A DNA stretch of 64,000 bases from CAISOG01 sp044375625 (lineage in GTDB: Bacteria > Pseudomonadota > Alphaproteobacteria > CAISOG01). This document shows positions 44,229 through 53,367 of this stretch, one piece after another; the first letter of the stretch is position 1, and each line of letters starts with the position of its first letter. The stretch is taken from contig JBILMH010000002.1 in the NCBI GenBank assembly GCA_044375625.1, positions 1 through 64,000 of the forward strand, given 5' to 3'. The position numbers were made by a program, and so were the translations under genes. The notes beneath the pieces were generated by a model that was given only the letters and a program-made list of their open reading frames with translations, searched no databases and was not told the origin of the DNA.

Positions 44229-46094
44229 TTAGGACAACATTCGTTCGGGCAGCAACCATTGCAGGGCGGCTTTAAGAATATCAATGCCGTTGGTGGTTAA
44301 CACCGATTCAATATGCCCCTGAAAGCTGCAAAAATTGGCGGAACGCAGCGCGCTGACATACCCATCCGCCTCCACCGCGATTTCTACCCCTTGGATGGGG
44401 GTGGCGGGCGAACGGGCGAAAAAGGTGTTGTAAAAGCCGACGGGCTGCACCTGCCCGAACAGATCCACGGTTTTCTGCACCCCCTGCCGTGGCGGATCAA
44501 CCGGTGCAACCGCCAGCCCCAGGCGGAGAGAGAGCACCTGATGCCCCAGGCAGATTGCCATAAATTTGGCTTGGGCGGTCAACAAATGCCCGACAATATC
44601 ATGCACCCGCTGCATTTTGGGATCATGCAGATCGGTGGGATCCCCCGGCCCTGGTCCCACCAGCACCAGGTCAAAACCCGCCAAAAACTCCGCCTCAACG
44701 GGCACATTTGCCCACCTGCACAATCGGGTCTGCAAGCCCAAACGATCAAACATATGCTTTAGCATTTGGGTAAATTGGTCTTCGTTGTCGATAATCAGCA
44801 CGCTGGCTTGGCAAAAAGGCCTGCCTGTTGTATCCGCCGCCGCCGTTTGCTTTTCAAACCAAAAGCGTGACAGCAGGCGGTTACGCGCCGCCAACACCTG
44901 TGCCACCTGATCATCCATAAATTGTGCCAACACGGGTTGCGGTGGGGTCAAATTGGGGGTGGTAATGGCGCGCAACAACCCCTGTGCCTTTGCCTCAATC
45001 TCCAACCGCTCCTTATGCGGCACCGAATCGCGCACAATGCTGGCGCCGCTTTGGATAATCGCCTGGCCATCCAACCCGACCTCCATCGTGCGGATGGTAA
45101 TCGCGCTGTCCAGTTGCGGCTTGCCCTCAGCATCCTGGCTGCGCACCACAATCGCGCTGGAATAATAGCGCCTGGAATCCTGCTCATATTTCTTAATAAT
45201 GCGGGCGGCGTTTTGCAGCGGGCTTCCCACCATGGTGGGTGCAAACATCGATGCGCGAAAGGCATCCACGGGATCCATCGTGGTTTGGCCAGCCAGCACA
45301 TATTCGGTATGCAACACCGCGCTCATTTCCCTAAGGAATGGCCCCTGAATCTCACCCCCCGCGACGCAAATGGCCGACATCATCTTAAGTGTTTCATCAA
45401 CAACCTGAAACAACTCATTGATTTCCTTTGGGTCGTTCAGAAATTGCAGCAGATCGTCGCGGCTGTGCAGGGTCGATTTGGGCAGCGTGCCGCAAATCGG
45501 ATTCATCTGCACCAGGCCATTTTCGATGCGGATATGCCGTTCGGGAGATGACCCAATGAAATATCGGTCGCCATCAAAAAAGCAAAAGCTCATATAGGCG
45601 CCAAATTCATTGCTGGCCAGGCGGGCAAAAATCAGATGCGCCGTGGCGGCACTGAATGGCGCGATACGCAACCGCCCCCTGCGCGACAGCAAAAAGTTTG
45701 ACCCCTCCCCCCTACAGATTTCGTTGGCAATAATCTGGGCAACCGCCTGTTCAAATTCCTGATTGCTAAGGGCGTAATGGGGGCCATCGACAATTTGCGG
45801 CAGGTCGTCACCCCCCCCCATCAACTGATCCAACCCTATATCCACCACCCGATCCGCCCGCAGGGAGATAATCGGCTCACCCCCGTCATGCAGGTCAAAG
45901 CCACGCTCACGCATTTGGGCATAGGGTACCATGCTGATAACGGGGTTGGCCGCCGTGGCGGTGGGCAGCTCAGTCAGCAGCTGGTGCCGATGCAGCGTGC
46001 CAGGTAGATAGCGGGTCTTGCCATCCTGATGAATCAGGCAATAGGGGGTGGCAGGGTCGATGGATTGTGGGGAGAGAGGCAAAGGGGCGGACAT
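44229..46094 (-). CDS. PhzE-like chorismate aminotransferase (synthase-amidotransferase fusion)
   Basis: 621 residues. N-terminal chorismate-utilising domain (to about 405) is fused to a class I glutamine amidotransferase (about 420-621). The order and motifs agree with PhzE rather than with TrpE or PabB: SMVPYAQMRERGFDLHDGGEP, GSSPERHI, MNPICGTLPKS, NELFQVVDETLKMM, VGFYNTFFAR. The amidotransferase triad is Cys515 (AICLGHQVLSL), His594 and Glu596 (FQGHIESVLT). PhzE makes 2-amino-2-desoxyisochorismate, a phenazine and DHHA precursor. No other phz gene is visible. The sequence has a G9/C9 tract near 45811. Fused TrpEG remains the alternative, but that is usually near 720 residues. A HEPN/MNT module follows after 12 bp. 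Confidence 0.82.
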   Translation of the reverse strand: MSAPLPLSPQSIDPATPYCLIHQDGKTRYLPGTLHRHQLLTELPTATAANPVISMVPYAQMRERGFDLHDGGEPIISLRADRVVDIGLDQLMGGGDDLPQIVDGPHYALSNQEFEQAVAQIIANEICRGEGSNFLLSRRGRLRIAPFSAATAHLIFARLASNEFGAYMSFCFFDGDRYFIGSSPERHIRIENGLVQMNPICGTLPKSTLHSRDDLLQFLNDPKEINELFQVVDETLKMMSAICVAGGEIQGPFLREMSAVLHTEYVLAGQTTMDPVDAFRASMFAPTMVGSPLQNAARIIKKYEQDSRRYYSSAIVVRSQDAEGKPQLDSAITIRTMEVGLDGQAIIQSGASIVRDSVPHKERLEIEAKAQGLLRAITTPNLTPPQPVLAQFMDDQVAQVLAARNRLLSRFWFEKQTAAADTTGRPFCQASVLIIDNEDQFTQMLKHMFDRLGLQTRLCRWANVPVEAEFLAGFDLVLVGPGPGDPTDLHDPKMQRVHDIVGHLLTAQAKFMAICLGHQVLSLRLGLAVAPVDPPRQGVQKTVDLFGQVQPVGFYNTFFARSPATPIQGVEIAVEADGYVSALRSANFCSFQGHIESVLTTNGIDILKAALQWLLPERMLS

Positions 46095-46180
46095 CGGTAA
46101 ATTCTCAAGGGTATTTTAGACGGTAAGGCACTTCATTAAGCCAATACAAAAGCGGCAGGGATGTGAAGTTGCCCTACCCT

Positions 46181-47209
46181 CTAACTGGCGGGCAGCGCGG
46201 GCAGCCAGCCCATAACCACCAGTACGATCGCCGTTCCCACCAGCCAAATCAGGGAGAAGGGCAAAAACACTTTCCACCCCAACCGCATCAGCTGGTCATA
46301 GCGATAGCGTGGCACGGCGGCGCGTACCAGGATGAACAGCAGCAAAAACAAGCTGGTTTTCAGCGCCAGCCAGATGGGCCCAGGCACCCATGTAAACGGC
46401 TCGATATTCAGCGGCGGCAACCAACCGCCCAGGAACAATATCGCCGTCAGCGCGCTCATCAATATCAAATTGGCGTATTCAGCCAGGAAAAATAGGCCAA
46501 AGGTCAGGGCGGAATATTCGACGAAATAGCCCGCGACCAACTCCGACTCCCCCTCAGGCAAATCAAAGGGCGTGCGCTTAGTCTCCGCCAGCATCGACAC
46601 GAAAAAGATAATTAGTAGGGGAAAATGCGGCACCACGAACCACAGATTTTTCTGCGCCATCACAATATCGCTAAGGTTTAGCGACCCAACGCTTAACAGC
46701 ACGCTGACCAACACAAATCCTATCGACACTTCATAGGACACCATTTGCGCGGCGGAGCGCAACGCGCCCAAAAAGGCGTATTTGGAATTGCTAGCCCAGC
46801 CCGCGATGATCACCCCGTAAACCGACAGCGACGAAATGGCGAACAAATACAGCAGACCAACGTTGATGTCGGCCAACACCACCCCCTGGTCAAAGGGCAT
46901 CACCGCCCAGGCAATCAGCGACAACACAAAGGTCAGAATCGGGGCAAACAGAAACAGCAGGCGGTTGGCCGTGGTCGGAACGATGGTTTCCTTGGTCAGC
47001 ATTTTCAGCCCATCGGCCAACGGCTGAAACAGGCCAAAGGGCCCCACCACATTGGGCCCACGGCGCAGGTGAACCGCGCTTAAGACCTTACGCTCTACAT
47101 AGGTTAACAGTGCGACCGCCACCAACAGCGGCAGGATAATGACCAACGACCACAGCCCGCTGTGCACAACGGGCAGGCCATAGCTGATCCAAAAGGGTGT
47201 ATCGAACAT
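46181..47209 (-). CDS. nuoH: NADH-quinone oxidoreductase subunit H
   Basis: 342 residues with about eight membrane segments. Conserved blocks: VERKVLSAVHLRRGPNVVGP, FGLFQPLADGLKMLTKE, IAGWASNSKYAFLGALRSAA, ETKRTPFDLPEGESELVAGY, PRYRYDQLMRLGWKVFLP. It couples the peripheral arm to the proton-pumping arm at the quinone chamber. It is the last nuo gene of the cluster here; the expected nuoI does not follow. Instead the phzE-like gene lies 86 bp downstream. Confidence 0.96.
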   Translation of the reverse strand: MFDTPFWISYGLPVVHSGLWSLVIILPLLVAVALLTYVERKVLSAVHLRRGPNVVGPFGLFQPLADGLKMLTKETIVPTTANRLLFLFAPILTFVLSLIAWAVMPFDQGVVLADINVGLLYLFAISSLSVYGVIIAGWASNSKYAFLGALRSAAQMVSYEVSIGFVLVSVLLSVGSLNLSDIVMAQKNLWFVVPHFPLLIIFFVSMLAETKRTPFDLPEGESELVAGYFVEYSALTFGLFFLAEYANLILMSALTAILFLGGWLPPLNIEPFTWVPGPIWLALKTSLFLLLFILVRAAVPRYRYDQLMRLGWKVFLPFSLIWLVGTAIVLVVMGWLPALPAS

Positions 47210-47224
47210 GGGGATATCTCCTGA

Positions 47225-49303
47225 CTAGGCCGTCGCCTTTTTGCCCAGCACGAAGGCTTCGGTGCATTTGGCCATGGTTTCGGAATTGCGGCTGATAACA
47301 TCGGTCATGTAGTAATTGTTGATGACGGGCACCATTGGCGTGTCGATCAGACGGCCAGGCTGCCCAAAGCTTTGCCATGGCGTAGGTTGCGCCGTGTCAA
47401 GCTGGCTGAACAGCGGATCAAAGGCCTTGGCCAAAGCCAATCGCACCTCAGCCAAATCGTTATAGGGCAGGGTTTGGCCAATCCGTTCCGATAGGGCGCG
47501 CAGGATTTTCCAATCCTCCCGCGCTTCGCCTGGTGGCAAAATCGCCTGCTGCGTGCTTTGCAAACGCCCCTCAGTATTTTTGTACCAGCCCGTCTTTTCG
47601 GTATAGGCCGCGCCTGGCAGCACCACATCGGCCGCCGCCGCGCCCGCATCGCCATGATGCCCCTGGTACACCACAAAGCTGGAATTGCGCAGCTTGGATA
47701 GGTCTTCAGCGAGCAGGTCATCGACGCCCATCAGGTACAACAGCTTAATTTTGCCAGCCGCCGCCTCAGCCATTATCTCACCCACGCCAATTTTGGCATC
47801 CTGCGGCACAAAGCCTAGATCCAGCCCTGCCACCCGCGATGCGGCGGTGTGCAACAGATTAAAGCCGTTCCAACCATCACGGACAAAAGCGTATTTGTCG
47901 GCCACAGCATAGGCGGTGTGCAGAATCGCCGCGCCGTCGGGGCGGTTGATGGCGCCGCCACCCAAAATCAGGGCGGGACGCTGCGCCGCCTTTAGCTGCT
48001 CAACAAAAGGATGCTGCCCGCTCAACACATCCTGCAGTCCCAGGGGGCTGCGCCCCATATGCTGATAGGGATAATTCAGTTGGGGGGCAACGCCAATCAC
48101 CCCAATCGGGAAACTGCCCATACCGCTGCGCAAATAGGCCTTGCGCAGGCGGGCATTGATCATGGGGGCTTCCCACCGTGGGTTGGTGCCGACCAGCAGC
48201 AAGGCATCGGCCTGCTCAATCCCCGCAATCCCGCTGTTAAACAGATAGCTCGCTCGTACCCCAGGCAGCAATTTGGCGCCATCGGTGCGGCAATCCAAAT
48301 AGGGGCTACGCAACCGTTCGCCAAACAATTTTTTGGCCAGGAACATGGTTTCGGCATCAACCATTGCCCCCGCCAGCACGGCGATTTCATCCCCTTTCAG
48401 GCCATCCAGGCTGCGGGCAATCGCGGCAAAAGCCTCATCCCAGCTGGCCTCAACCAACCGTCCATTTTTGCGAACATAGGGGCGATCCAACCGTTGGCGT
48501 TTTAAGCCGTCGCAGGCATGGCGGGTCTTATCGGCAATCCACTCCTCATTAACATCCTCATGCAGGCGGGGCAGGATCCGCATCACCTCAGCCCCCTTGC
48601 TGTCAATCCGAATATTGCTGCCCACGGCATCGAGCACATCAATCGATTCAGTCTTTTTCAGCTCCCACGGGCGCGCCTTAAAGGCATAGGGTTTGCTGGT
48701 CAACGCGCCAACGGGGCACAGATCCACAATATTGCCCGACAATTCGGTATTAATCGCCTGCTCCACATAGGTGGCAATTTCCATTTTTTCACCACGGTTC
48801 AGCGCCCCCAGCTCCGACATCCCCGCCACCTCTGTCGCAAAGCGCACACAACGGGTGCAGTGGATGCAGCGGGTCATGATGGTTTTGACCAAGGGCCCCA
48901 TGTTTTTATCGGTCACCGCCCGCTTGGCCTCACGATAGCGGCTGCGGTCAAAGCCAAAGGCCATGGCCTCATCCTGCAAATCACACTCACCGCCCTGGTC
49001 ACAGATGGGGCAATCCAGCGGGTGGTTGATTAACAAAAATTCCATCACCCCGGCACGGTCTTTTTTAACCTGTTCACTGTCGGTTCTGATAACCATGCCA
49101 TCGGCCACCGGCATGGCGCAACTGGCCACGGGTTTGGGCGATTTTTCCATCTCTACCAGGCACATACGGCAGTTGCCCGCAATCGCCAGCCGATCGTGAT
49201 AGCAAAAATGCGGTATCTCAATACCCTGCAGCTGACAAGCCTGCATCACCGTGATACCAAAAGGCACCTCGATCTCAACACCATTGATGGTTAATTTCGG
49301 CAT
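47225..49303 (-). CDS. nuoG: NADH-quinone oxidoreductase subunit G
   Basis: 692 residues. N-terminal ferredoxin-like region with Cys ligands in CQLQGIEIPHFCYHD and NCRMCLVEME, a His/Cys cluster in DCPICDQGGECDLQ, and 4Fe-4S ligands RCIHCTRCVRF and VDLCPVGAL. It is followed by a molybdopterin-oxidoreductase-like domain without cofactor (about 240-690). Part of the peripheral arm. It ends 15 bp before nuoH, and nuoF precedes it by 105 bp, a gap that contains a weak TCCCCA...TGGGGA stem. Confidence 0.96.
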   Translation of the reverse strand: MPKLTINGVEIEVPFGITVMQACQLQGIEIPHFCYHDRLAIAGNCRMCLVEMEKSPKPVASCAMPVADGMVIRTDSEQVKKDRAGVMEFLLINHPLDCPICDQGGECDLQDEAMAFGFDRSRYREAKRAVTDKNMGPLVKTIMTRCIHCTRCVRFATEVAGMSELGALNRGEKMEIATYVEQAINTELSGNIVDLCPVGALTSKPYAFKARPWELKKTESIDVLDAVGSNIRIDSKGAEVMRILPRLHEDVNEEWIADKTRHACDGLKRQRLDRPYVRKNGRLVEASWDEAFAAIARSLDGLKGDEIAVLAGAMVDAETMFLAKKLFGERLRSPYLDCRTDGAKLLPGVRASYLFNSGIAGIEQADALLLVGTNPRWEAPMINARLRKAYLRSGMGSFPIGVIGVAPQLNYPYQHMGRSPLGLQDVLSGQHPFVEQLKAAQRPALILGGGAINRPDGAAILHTAYAVADKYAFVRDGWNGFNLLHTAASRVAGLDLGFVPQDAKIGVGEIMAEAAAGKIKLLYLMGVDDLLAEDLSKLRNSSFVVYQGHHGDAGAAAADVVLPGAAYTEKTGWYKNTEGRLQSTQQAILPPGEAREDWKILRALSERIGQTLPYNDLAEVRLALAKAFDPLFSQLDTAQPTPWQSFGQPGRLIDTPMVPVINNYYMTDVISRNSETMAKCTEAFVLGKKATA

Positions 49304-49408
49304 CTAAATAACCCCTTCCCCAACAATCTGGGGAAACTGAAAGATTGTCGCCTTAATCTAGCGCGGTTGCCGCTTAAGCTCAACTGTCAATTGCTAAGGG
49401 CACCTTGC

Positions 49409-50719
49409 TTAGGCTGCCACCCGCCCCTTAGTCAGTTTAGGCTTTTTGCTGTTCAGCGCGGCTTGCTGCAAAATACGTTCCTCAACCATTGGGCGGAAAT
49501 GGCGCAACAAGCCCTGCACCGGCCAGGCCGCCGCATCGCCAAATAAGCAGATGGTGTGCCCCTCAATCTGCCTCGCCACCTGTTCCAGCACGTCAATCTC
49601 ACCCAGATCGGCCTCGCCCTTAGCAATCCGATCCATCATCCGCCACAACCACCCCGTCCCCTCACGGCATGGGGTGCATTGGCCACAACTTTCGTGTTTG
49701 TAGAAATAGGATAGGCGGGCAATGGCGCGAATTAGGTCGGTGGATTTGTCCATCACAATTACCCCCGCCGTGCCCAGTCCGCTACGCACCTCCCGCAGGC
49801 TATCAAAATTCATCAACACGGTGTCGCAAATCTCCCGCGGGATCAGGGGTGATGAGGATCCGCCAGGGATAACCGCCAACAAATTGTCCCAACCGCCGCG
49901 CACGCCGCCCGCGTGTTTTTCAATCAAATCGCGTAGGGGGATGCCCATTTCTTCTTCAACATTGCAGGGTTTGTTGACATGGCCAGAGATGCAAAAAATC
50001 TTGCTGCCAGTATTTTTGGGTTGCCCCAGCCCCGCAAACCAGGCTGCGCCCCGCCGCAAAATGGTTGGCGTGACCGCAATGGTTTCAACATTGTTGACAG
50101 TGCTGGGACAGCCGTATAGGCCAGCGTTGGCGGGAAATGGTGGTTTCAGGCGCGGTTGCCCCTTGCGCCCTTCCAGGCTTTCCAGCAGCGCCGTCTCCTC
50201 CCCACAAATATAGGCGCCCGCGCCGCGATGCAGGACGATGTCGCAATCCCAGCCGCTTTTGCAGGCATTTTTGCCGATTAATCCCGCCGCATAGGCCTCA
50301 TCAATCGCCTGTTGCAGATGCAAGGCCTCGGTGTAGTACTCACCACGAATATAGATGTAACAGGCCTTTGCCCCGATGGCGAAACTGGCAATCAGGCAAC
50401 CTTCCAGCAGCAGGTGGGGATCAAAGCGCAGGATGTCACGATCCTTGCAGGTGCCAGGCTCACTTTCGTCGGCATTAACCACCAGATAGTGTGGACGCTC
50501 CGACTCCTTCGGCATAAATGACCATTTCATGCCAGTTGGAAAGCCTGCCCCGCCGCGCCCACGCAAATCGGAATTTTTGATTTCGGCGATAATCGCGTCA
50601 CGACCACGCGCCAACAGCCCCTTGGTATCGTCCCAAATGCCGCGCGCGCGTGCGCCCGCCAGCCGCCAGTCATCCTGGCCATACAGATTCAAAAAAATGC
50701 GATCTTGGGGTTTCAGCAT
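49409..50719 (-). CDS. nuoF: NADH-quinone oxidoreductase subunit F
   Basis: 436 residues. NADH and FMN binding: GRGGAGFPTGMKWSFMP, VNADESEPGTCKDRDI, GAGAYICGEETALLESLEG. The N3 4Fe-4S cluster is bound by the Cys of ESCGQCTPCREGT plus one in HTICLFGDAAAWPVQG. It takes electrons from NADH. nuoE is 16 bp upstream. Confidence 0.97.
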   Translation of the reverse strand: MLKPQDRIFLNLYGQDDWRLAGARARGIWDDTKGLLARGRDAIIAEIKNSDLRGRGGAGFPTGMKWSFMPKESERPHYLVVNADESEPGTCKDRDILRFDPHLLLEGCLIASFAIGAKACYIYIRGEYYTEALHLQQAIDEAYAAGLIGKNACKSGWDCDIVLHRGAGAYICGEETALLESLEGRKGQPRLKPPFPANAGLYGCPSTVNNVETIAVTPTILRRGAAWFAGLGQPKNTGSKIFCISGHVNKPCNVEEEMGIPLRDLIEKHAGGVRGGWDNLLAVIPGGSSSPLIPREICDTVLMNFDSLREVRSGLGTAGVIVMDKSTDLIRAIARLSYFYKHESCGQCTPCREGTGWLWRMMDRIAKGEADLGEIDVLEQVARQIEGHTICLFGDAAAWPVQGLLRHFRPMVEERILQQAALNSKKPKLTKGRVAA

Positions 50720-50735
50720 GGTTGGGTCTTAGCGG

Positions 50736-51458
50736 CTAGGAAGGGTTTTTGGGGGTGGTTTTTGCAGATATTTTGGGGGCGGCTTTGGGGGAAGCGGGTT
50801 TTTTGCTGGCCGACCCCGTTTTGCCAACAGGCTCAGCAGGCTTTGCCTGACTATCCCCAGCTTGGCTACTGGCCGTCAGCATCCCCTCAGGCGCGCTGCC
50901 CTGGCGGCCAATTTGGCTACCGACAGGAATCTCCTCCCCACGGCTAAGGGCATCCAACAGGGCGGTGGTGCGATCCCCATCCAAATCCTCAACAAACCAG
51001 TCGTTAACCTGGATCATGGGGGCGTTGACGCAGGCGCCCAGGCACTCCACCTCCTCCATCGTGAACAGGCCGTTTTTGGTGGTCTGGTTAAAATCGATCC
51101 CCAATTTATCGCGGCAAGCCTTAACCACCGCATCACTGCCGCGCAGCCAGCAGGGGGTGGTGGTGCAAATTTGCAACAGGTATTTGCCGACGGGCTGCTG
51201 CTTAAACATCGTGTAGAACGTGACCACCTCCAACACCCGCATATAGGGCATGGCTAAGAAATCGGCGACATATTCAATCGCCACCCGTGGCAACCAGCCC
51301 TCCGATTGCCGTTGCGCCAGATCCAACAGCGGCAACACCGCGCTGGCTTGGCGCCCTTCGGGGTATTTGGCCACAAACGCCTTGGCCTTAGCCAAATTGT
51401 CGGCGTTAAAGACAAAGGATGTTGGCTCAGCAACATTTGACACTGGTGCAGCGGTCAT
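50736..51458 (-). CDS. nuoE: NADH-quinone oxidoreductase subunit E
   Basis: 240 residues. Thioredoxin-like fold with the 2Fe-2S ligands in CTTTPC and ECLGACVNAP. The core is about 1-165; the rest is a Pro/Lys/Ala-rich tail of some 70 residues (KPAEPVGKTGSASKKPASPK) longer than the usual 160-220. It partners NuoF. The ATG overlaps the nuoD stop by four bases. Confidence 0.95.
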   Translation of the reverse strand: MTAAPVSNVAEPTSFVFNADNLAKAKAFVAKYPEGRQASAVLPLLDLAQRQSEGWLPRVAIEYVADFLAMPYMRVLEVVTFYTMFKQQPVGKYLLQICTTTPCWLRGSDAVVKACRDKLGIDFNQTTKNGLFTMEEVECLGACVNAPMIQVNDWFVEDLDGDRTTALLDALSRGEEIPVGSQIGRQGSAPEGMLTASSQAGDSQAKPAEPVGKTGSASKKPASPKAAPKISAKTTPKNPS

Positions 51459-52669
51459 CGATCAATCTCCCCAAAAACCACGTCTAAACTGCCCAAAATG
51501 GCCACCAAATCGGCCAGCATGTGACCGTTGGAGATGGGACCCAAAATTTGCATAAACAAAAAGCCTGGCGCCTTAATTTTGCATCGCCACGGCCGATTCG
51601 GCACGCTTTCATCCGCCACCAGAAACACCCCAAACTCACCCTTGGGCGCCTCCACCACTGTATAGGTTTCGCCAGCGGGCACATGGTACCCCTCGGTATA
51701 CAGCTTAAAGTGATGAATCAAGGCCTCCATCGAGTGCTTCATGTCCGCCCGTTTTGGCGGAATAACCTTATGGTTGTCGGTCATCACCGCACCAGAGGGC
51801 AACTGCTCCACACACTGCTGCACAATCCTAAGGCTTTGGCGCATCTCCGCCATTCGCACCAGATAGCGGGCATAACAGTCGCCATCGTCGCTGACGGGAA
51901 TATCGAATTCCAGCCGATCATAAACGTCATAGGGTTGGGTGCGGCGTAGATCCCAGGCGTGGCCGCTGGCACGCAGCACGGGGCCACTCATGCCCCAGGC
52001 TAAGGCCTGCTCGCGGTCAATCACGCCAATATCCACCGTGCGCTGCTTAAAAATACGGTTGTCGGTTAGCAGCCGTTCAATGTCATCCAACACGGGCGGC
52101 AGGCGTTTGCAAAAAGCCAGAATATCGTCGGTCAACCCCTCAGGCAGATCCAAATGCACGCCGCCTGGGCGGAAATAATTGGCATGCAGGCGGGCACCAC
52201 AGACCCGCTCATAAAAGCTCATGATGATTTCCCGCTCCTCAAACCCCCACAGAAAGGGGGTCATCGCCCCAACGTCCAGGGCAAAGGTGGTGATATTCAA
52301 CAAGTGGTTGGCAATGCGGGTTAATTCGGCAAACAGCACCCGAATGTATTGGCCACGCAACGGCACCTCAATCCCCATCAGCTTTTCCACCGCCAGGGCA
52401 AAGGCATGCTCCTGACACATCGGGGAGACATAGTCCAGGCGGTCAAAATAGGGAATCGCCTGCAAATAGGTTTTGTGCTCAATCAGCTTTTCGGTGCCGC
52501 GGTGCAGAAAGCCGATGTGGGGATCCACCCGCTGCACCAATTCCCCATCCAATTCCATCACCAGGCGCAACACGCCGTGCGCGGCCGGGTGTTGGGGGCC
52601 AAAATTAAAGGTAAAGGCGCGCTCACTGGCGGGCAGGCCTGGAATCAGCTCTTCGGTTAACGATGCCAT
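51455..52669 (-). CDS. nuoD: NADH-quinone oxidoreductase subunit D
   Basis: 404 residues. The hydrogenase-like 49 kDa subunit: FGPQHPAAHGVLRLV, HIGFLHRGTEKL, PYFDRLDYVSPM, FNPR-like WGFEEREIIMSFYERV and MTDNHKVIP. It forms the quinone-binding site with NuoB (not in the window). It overlaps nuoE (ATGA) and follows nuoC by 2 bp. Confidence 0.97.
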   Translation of the reverse strand: MASLTEELIPGLPASERAFTFNFGPQHPAAHGVLRLVMELDGELVQRVDPHIGFLHRGTEKLIEHKTYLQAIPYFDRLDYVSPMCQEHAFALAVEKLMGIEVPLRGQYIRVLFAELTRIANHLLNITTFALDVGAMTPFLWGFEEREIIMSFYERVCGARLHANYFRPGGVHLDLPEGLTDDILAFCKRLPPVLDDIERLLTDNRIFKQRTVDIGVIDREQALAWGMSGPVLRASGHAWDLRRTQPYDVYDRLEFDIPVSDDGDCYARYLVRMAEMRQSLRIVQQCVEQLPSGAVMTDNHKVIPPKRADMKHSMEALIHHFKLYTEGYHVPAGETYTVVEAPKGEFGVFLVADESVPNRPWRCKIKAPGFLFMQILGPISNGHMLADLVAILGSLDVVFGEIDR

Positions 52670-52671
52670 GG

Positions 52672-53331
52672 CTATACAGCTTTGCTAGAGGGTGGGGGGG
52701 ATGCGCTTGGGGTGGCGGGCTGGTCAGCCTTTTCATCACCAGGCAGCAGGTGGTTCATACCGTCCCAAGGGCTAAGGAAATCAAAGCTTCGATAATCCTG
52801 GCTCAGCTTCACCGCCTCATACACCACGCGCTTCTGCTCATCATCATAGCGCACTTCGACAAAGCCCGTCAGGGGAAAATCTTTGCGCAGCGGGTGCCCC
52901 TCAAACCCATAATCGGTCAGGATGCGGCGCAGGTCGGGGTGATCGCTGAAAACAATGCCATACAGATCCCATGCCTCCCGCTCCATCCAGTTGGCGCAGG
53001 GGTACAGCGGGGTGACGCTGGGCACCGCAGCCCCCTCCCCCACGGTCAGCTTAAGCCGAATCCGATGGTTCAGGCTGATGGACAACAGGTTGTACACCAC
53101 CTCAAACCGTTCAGGCCGCTGGGGGTAATCCACCCCGCACAGCTCCACCAACTGCTCAAACTGGCAGCTGGGGTCGTCGCGCAGAAAAGTTAACAGCGGC
53201 AACAGGCCAGCGCTGGTGGTGTGCAAACACAGCTCACCCCGGCTCCAGCTGACAGCGGAGACCTTATCGGGCATAGACTTGCAAACATGGTCGGCAAGAG
53301 TCTTGAGATTTTCAACGGTGGAAGTCATCAT
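52672..53331 (-). CDS. nuoC: NADH-quinone oxidoreductase subunit C
   Basis: 219 residues from ATG 53331; ATG 53328 or GTG 53343 are alternatives. 30 kDa subunit core ELCGVDYPQRPERFEVVYNLLS, then WMEREAWDLYGIVFSDHPDLRRILTDYGFEGHPLRKDFPL, followed by a short Pro/Ser tail. It is the first nuo gene of this cluster. The neighbouring gene on the other strand starts only 36 bp away, so the promoter probably lies inside that gene or in the few bases between. nuoA and nuoB, which usually precede it, are missing. Confidence 0.95.
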   Translation of the reverse strand: MMTSTVENLKTLADHVCKSMPDKVSAVSWSRGELCLHTTSAGLLPLLTFLRDDPSCQFEQLVELCGVDYPQRPERFEVVYNLLSISLNHRIRLKLTVGEGAAVPSVTPLYPCANWMEREAWDLYGIVFSDHPDLRRILTDYGFEGHPLRKDFPLTGFVEVRYDDEQKRVVYEAVKLSQDYRSFDFLSPWDGMNHLLPGDEKADQPATPSASPPPSSKAV

Positions 53332-53367
53332 GTGCGGGCACACCCCTAAGTTCTAGGAATCCACCTA

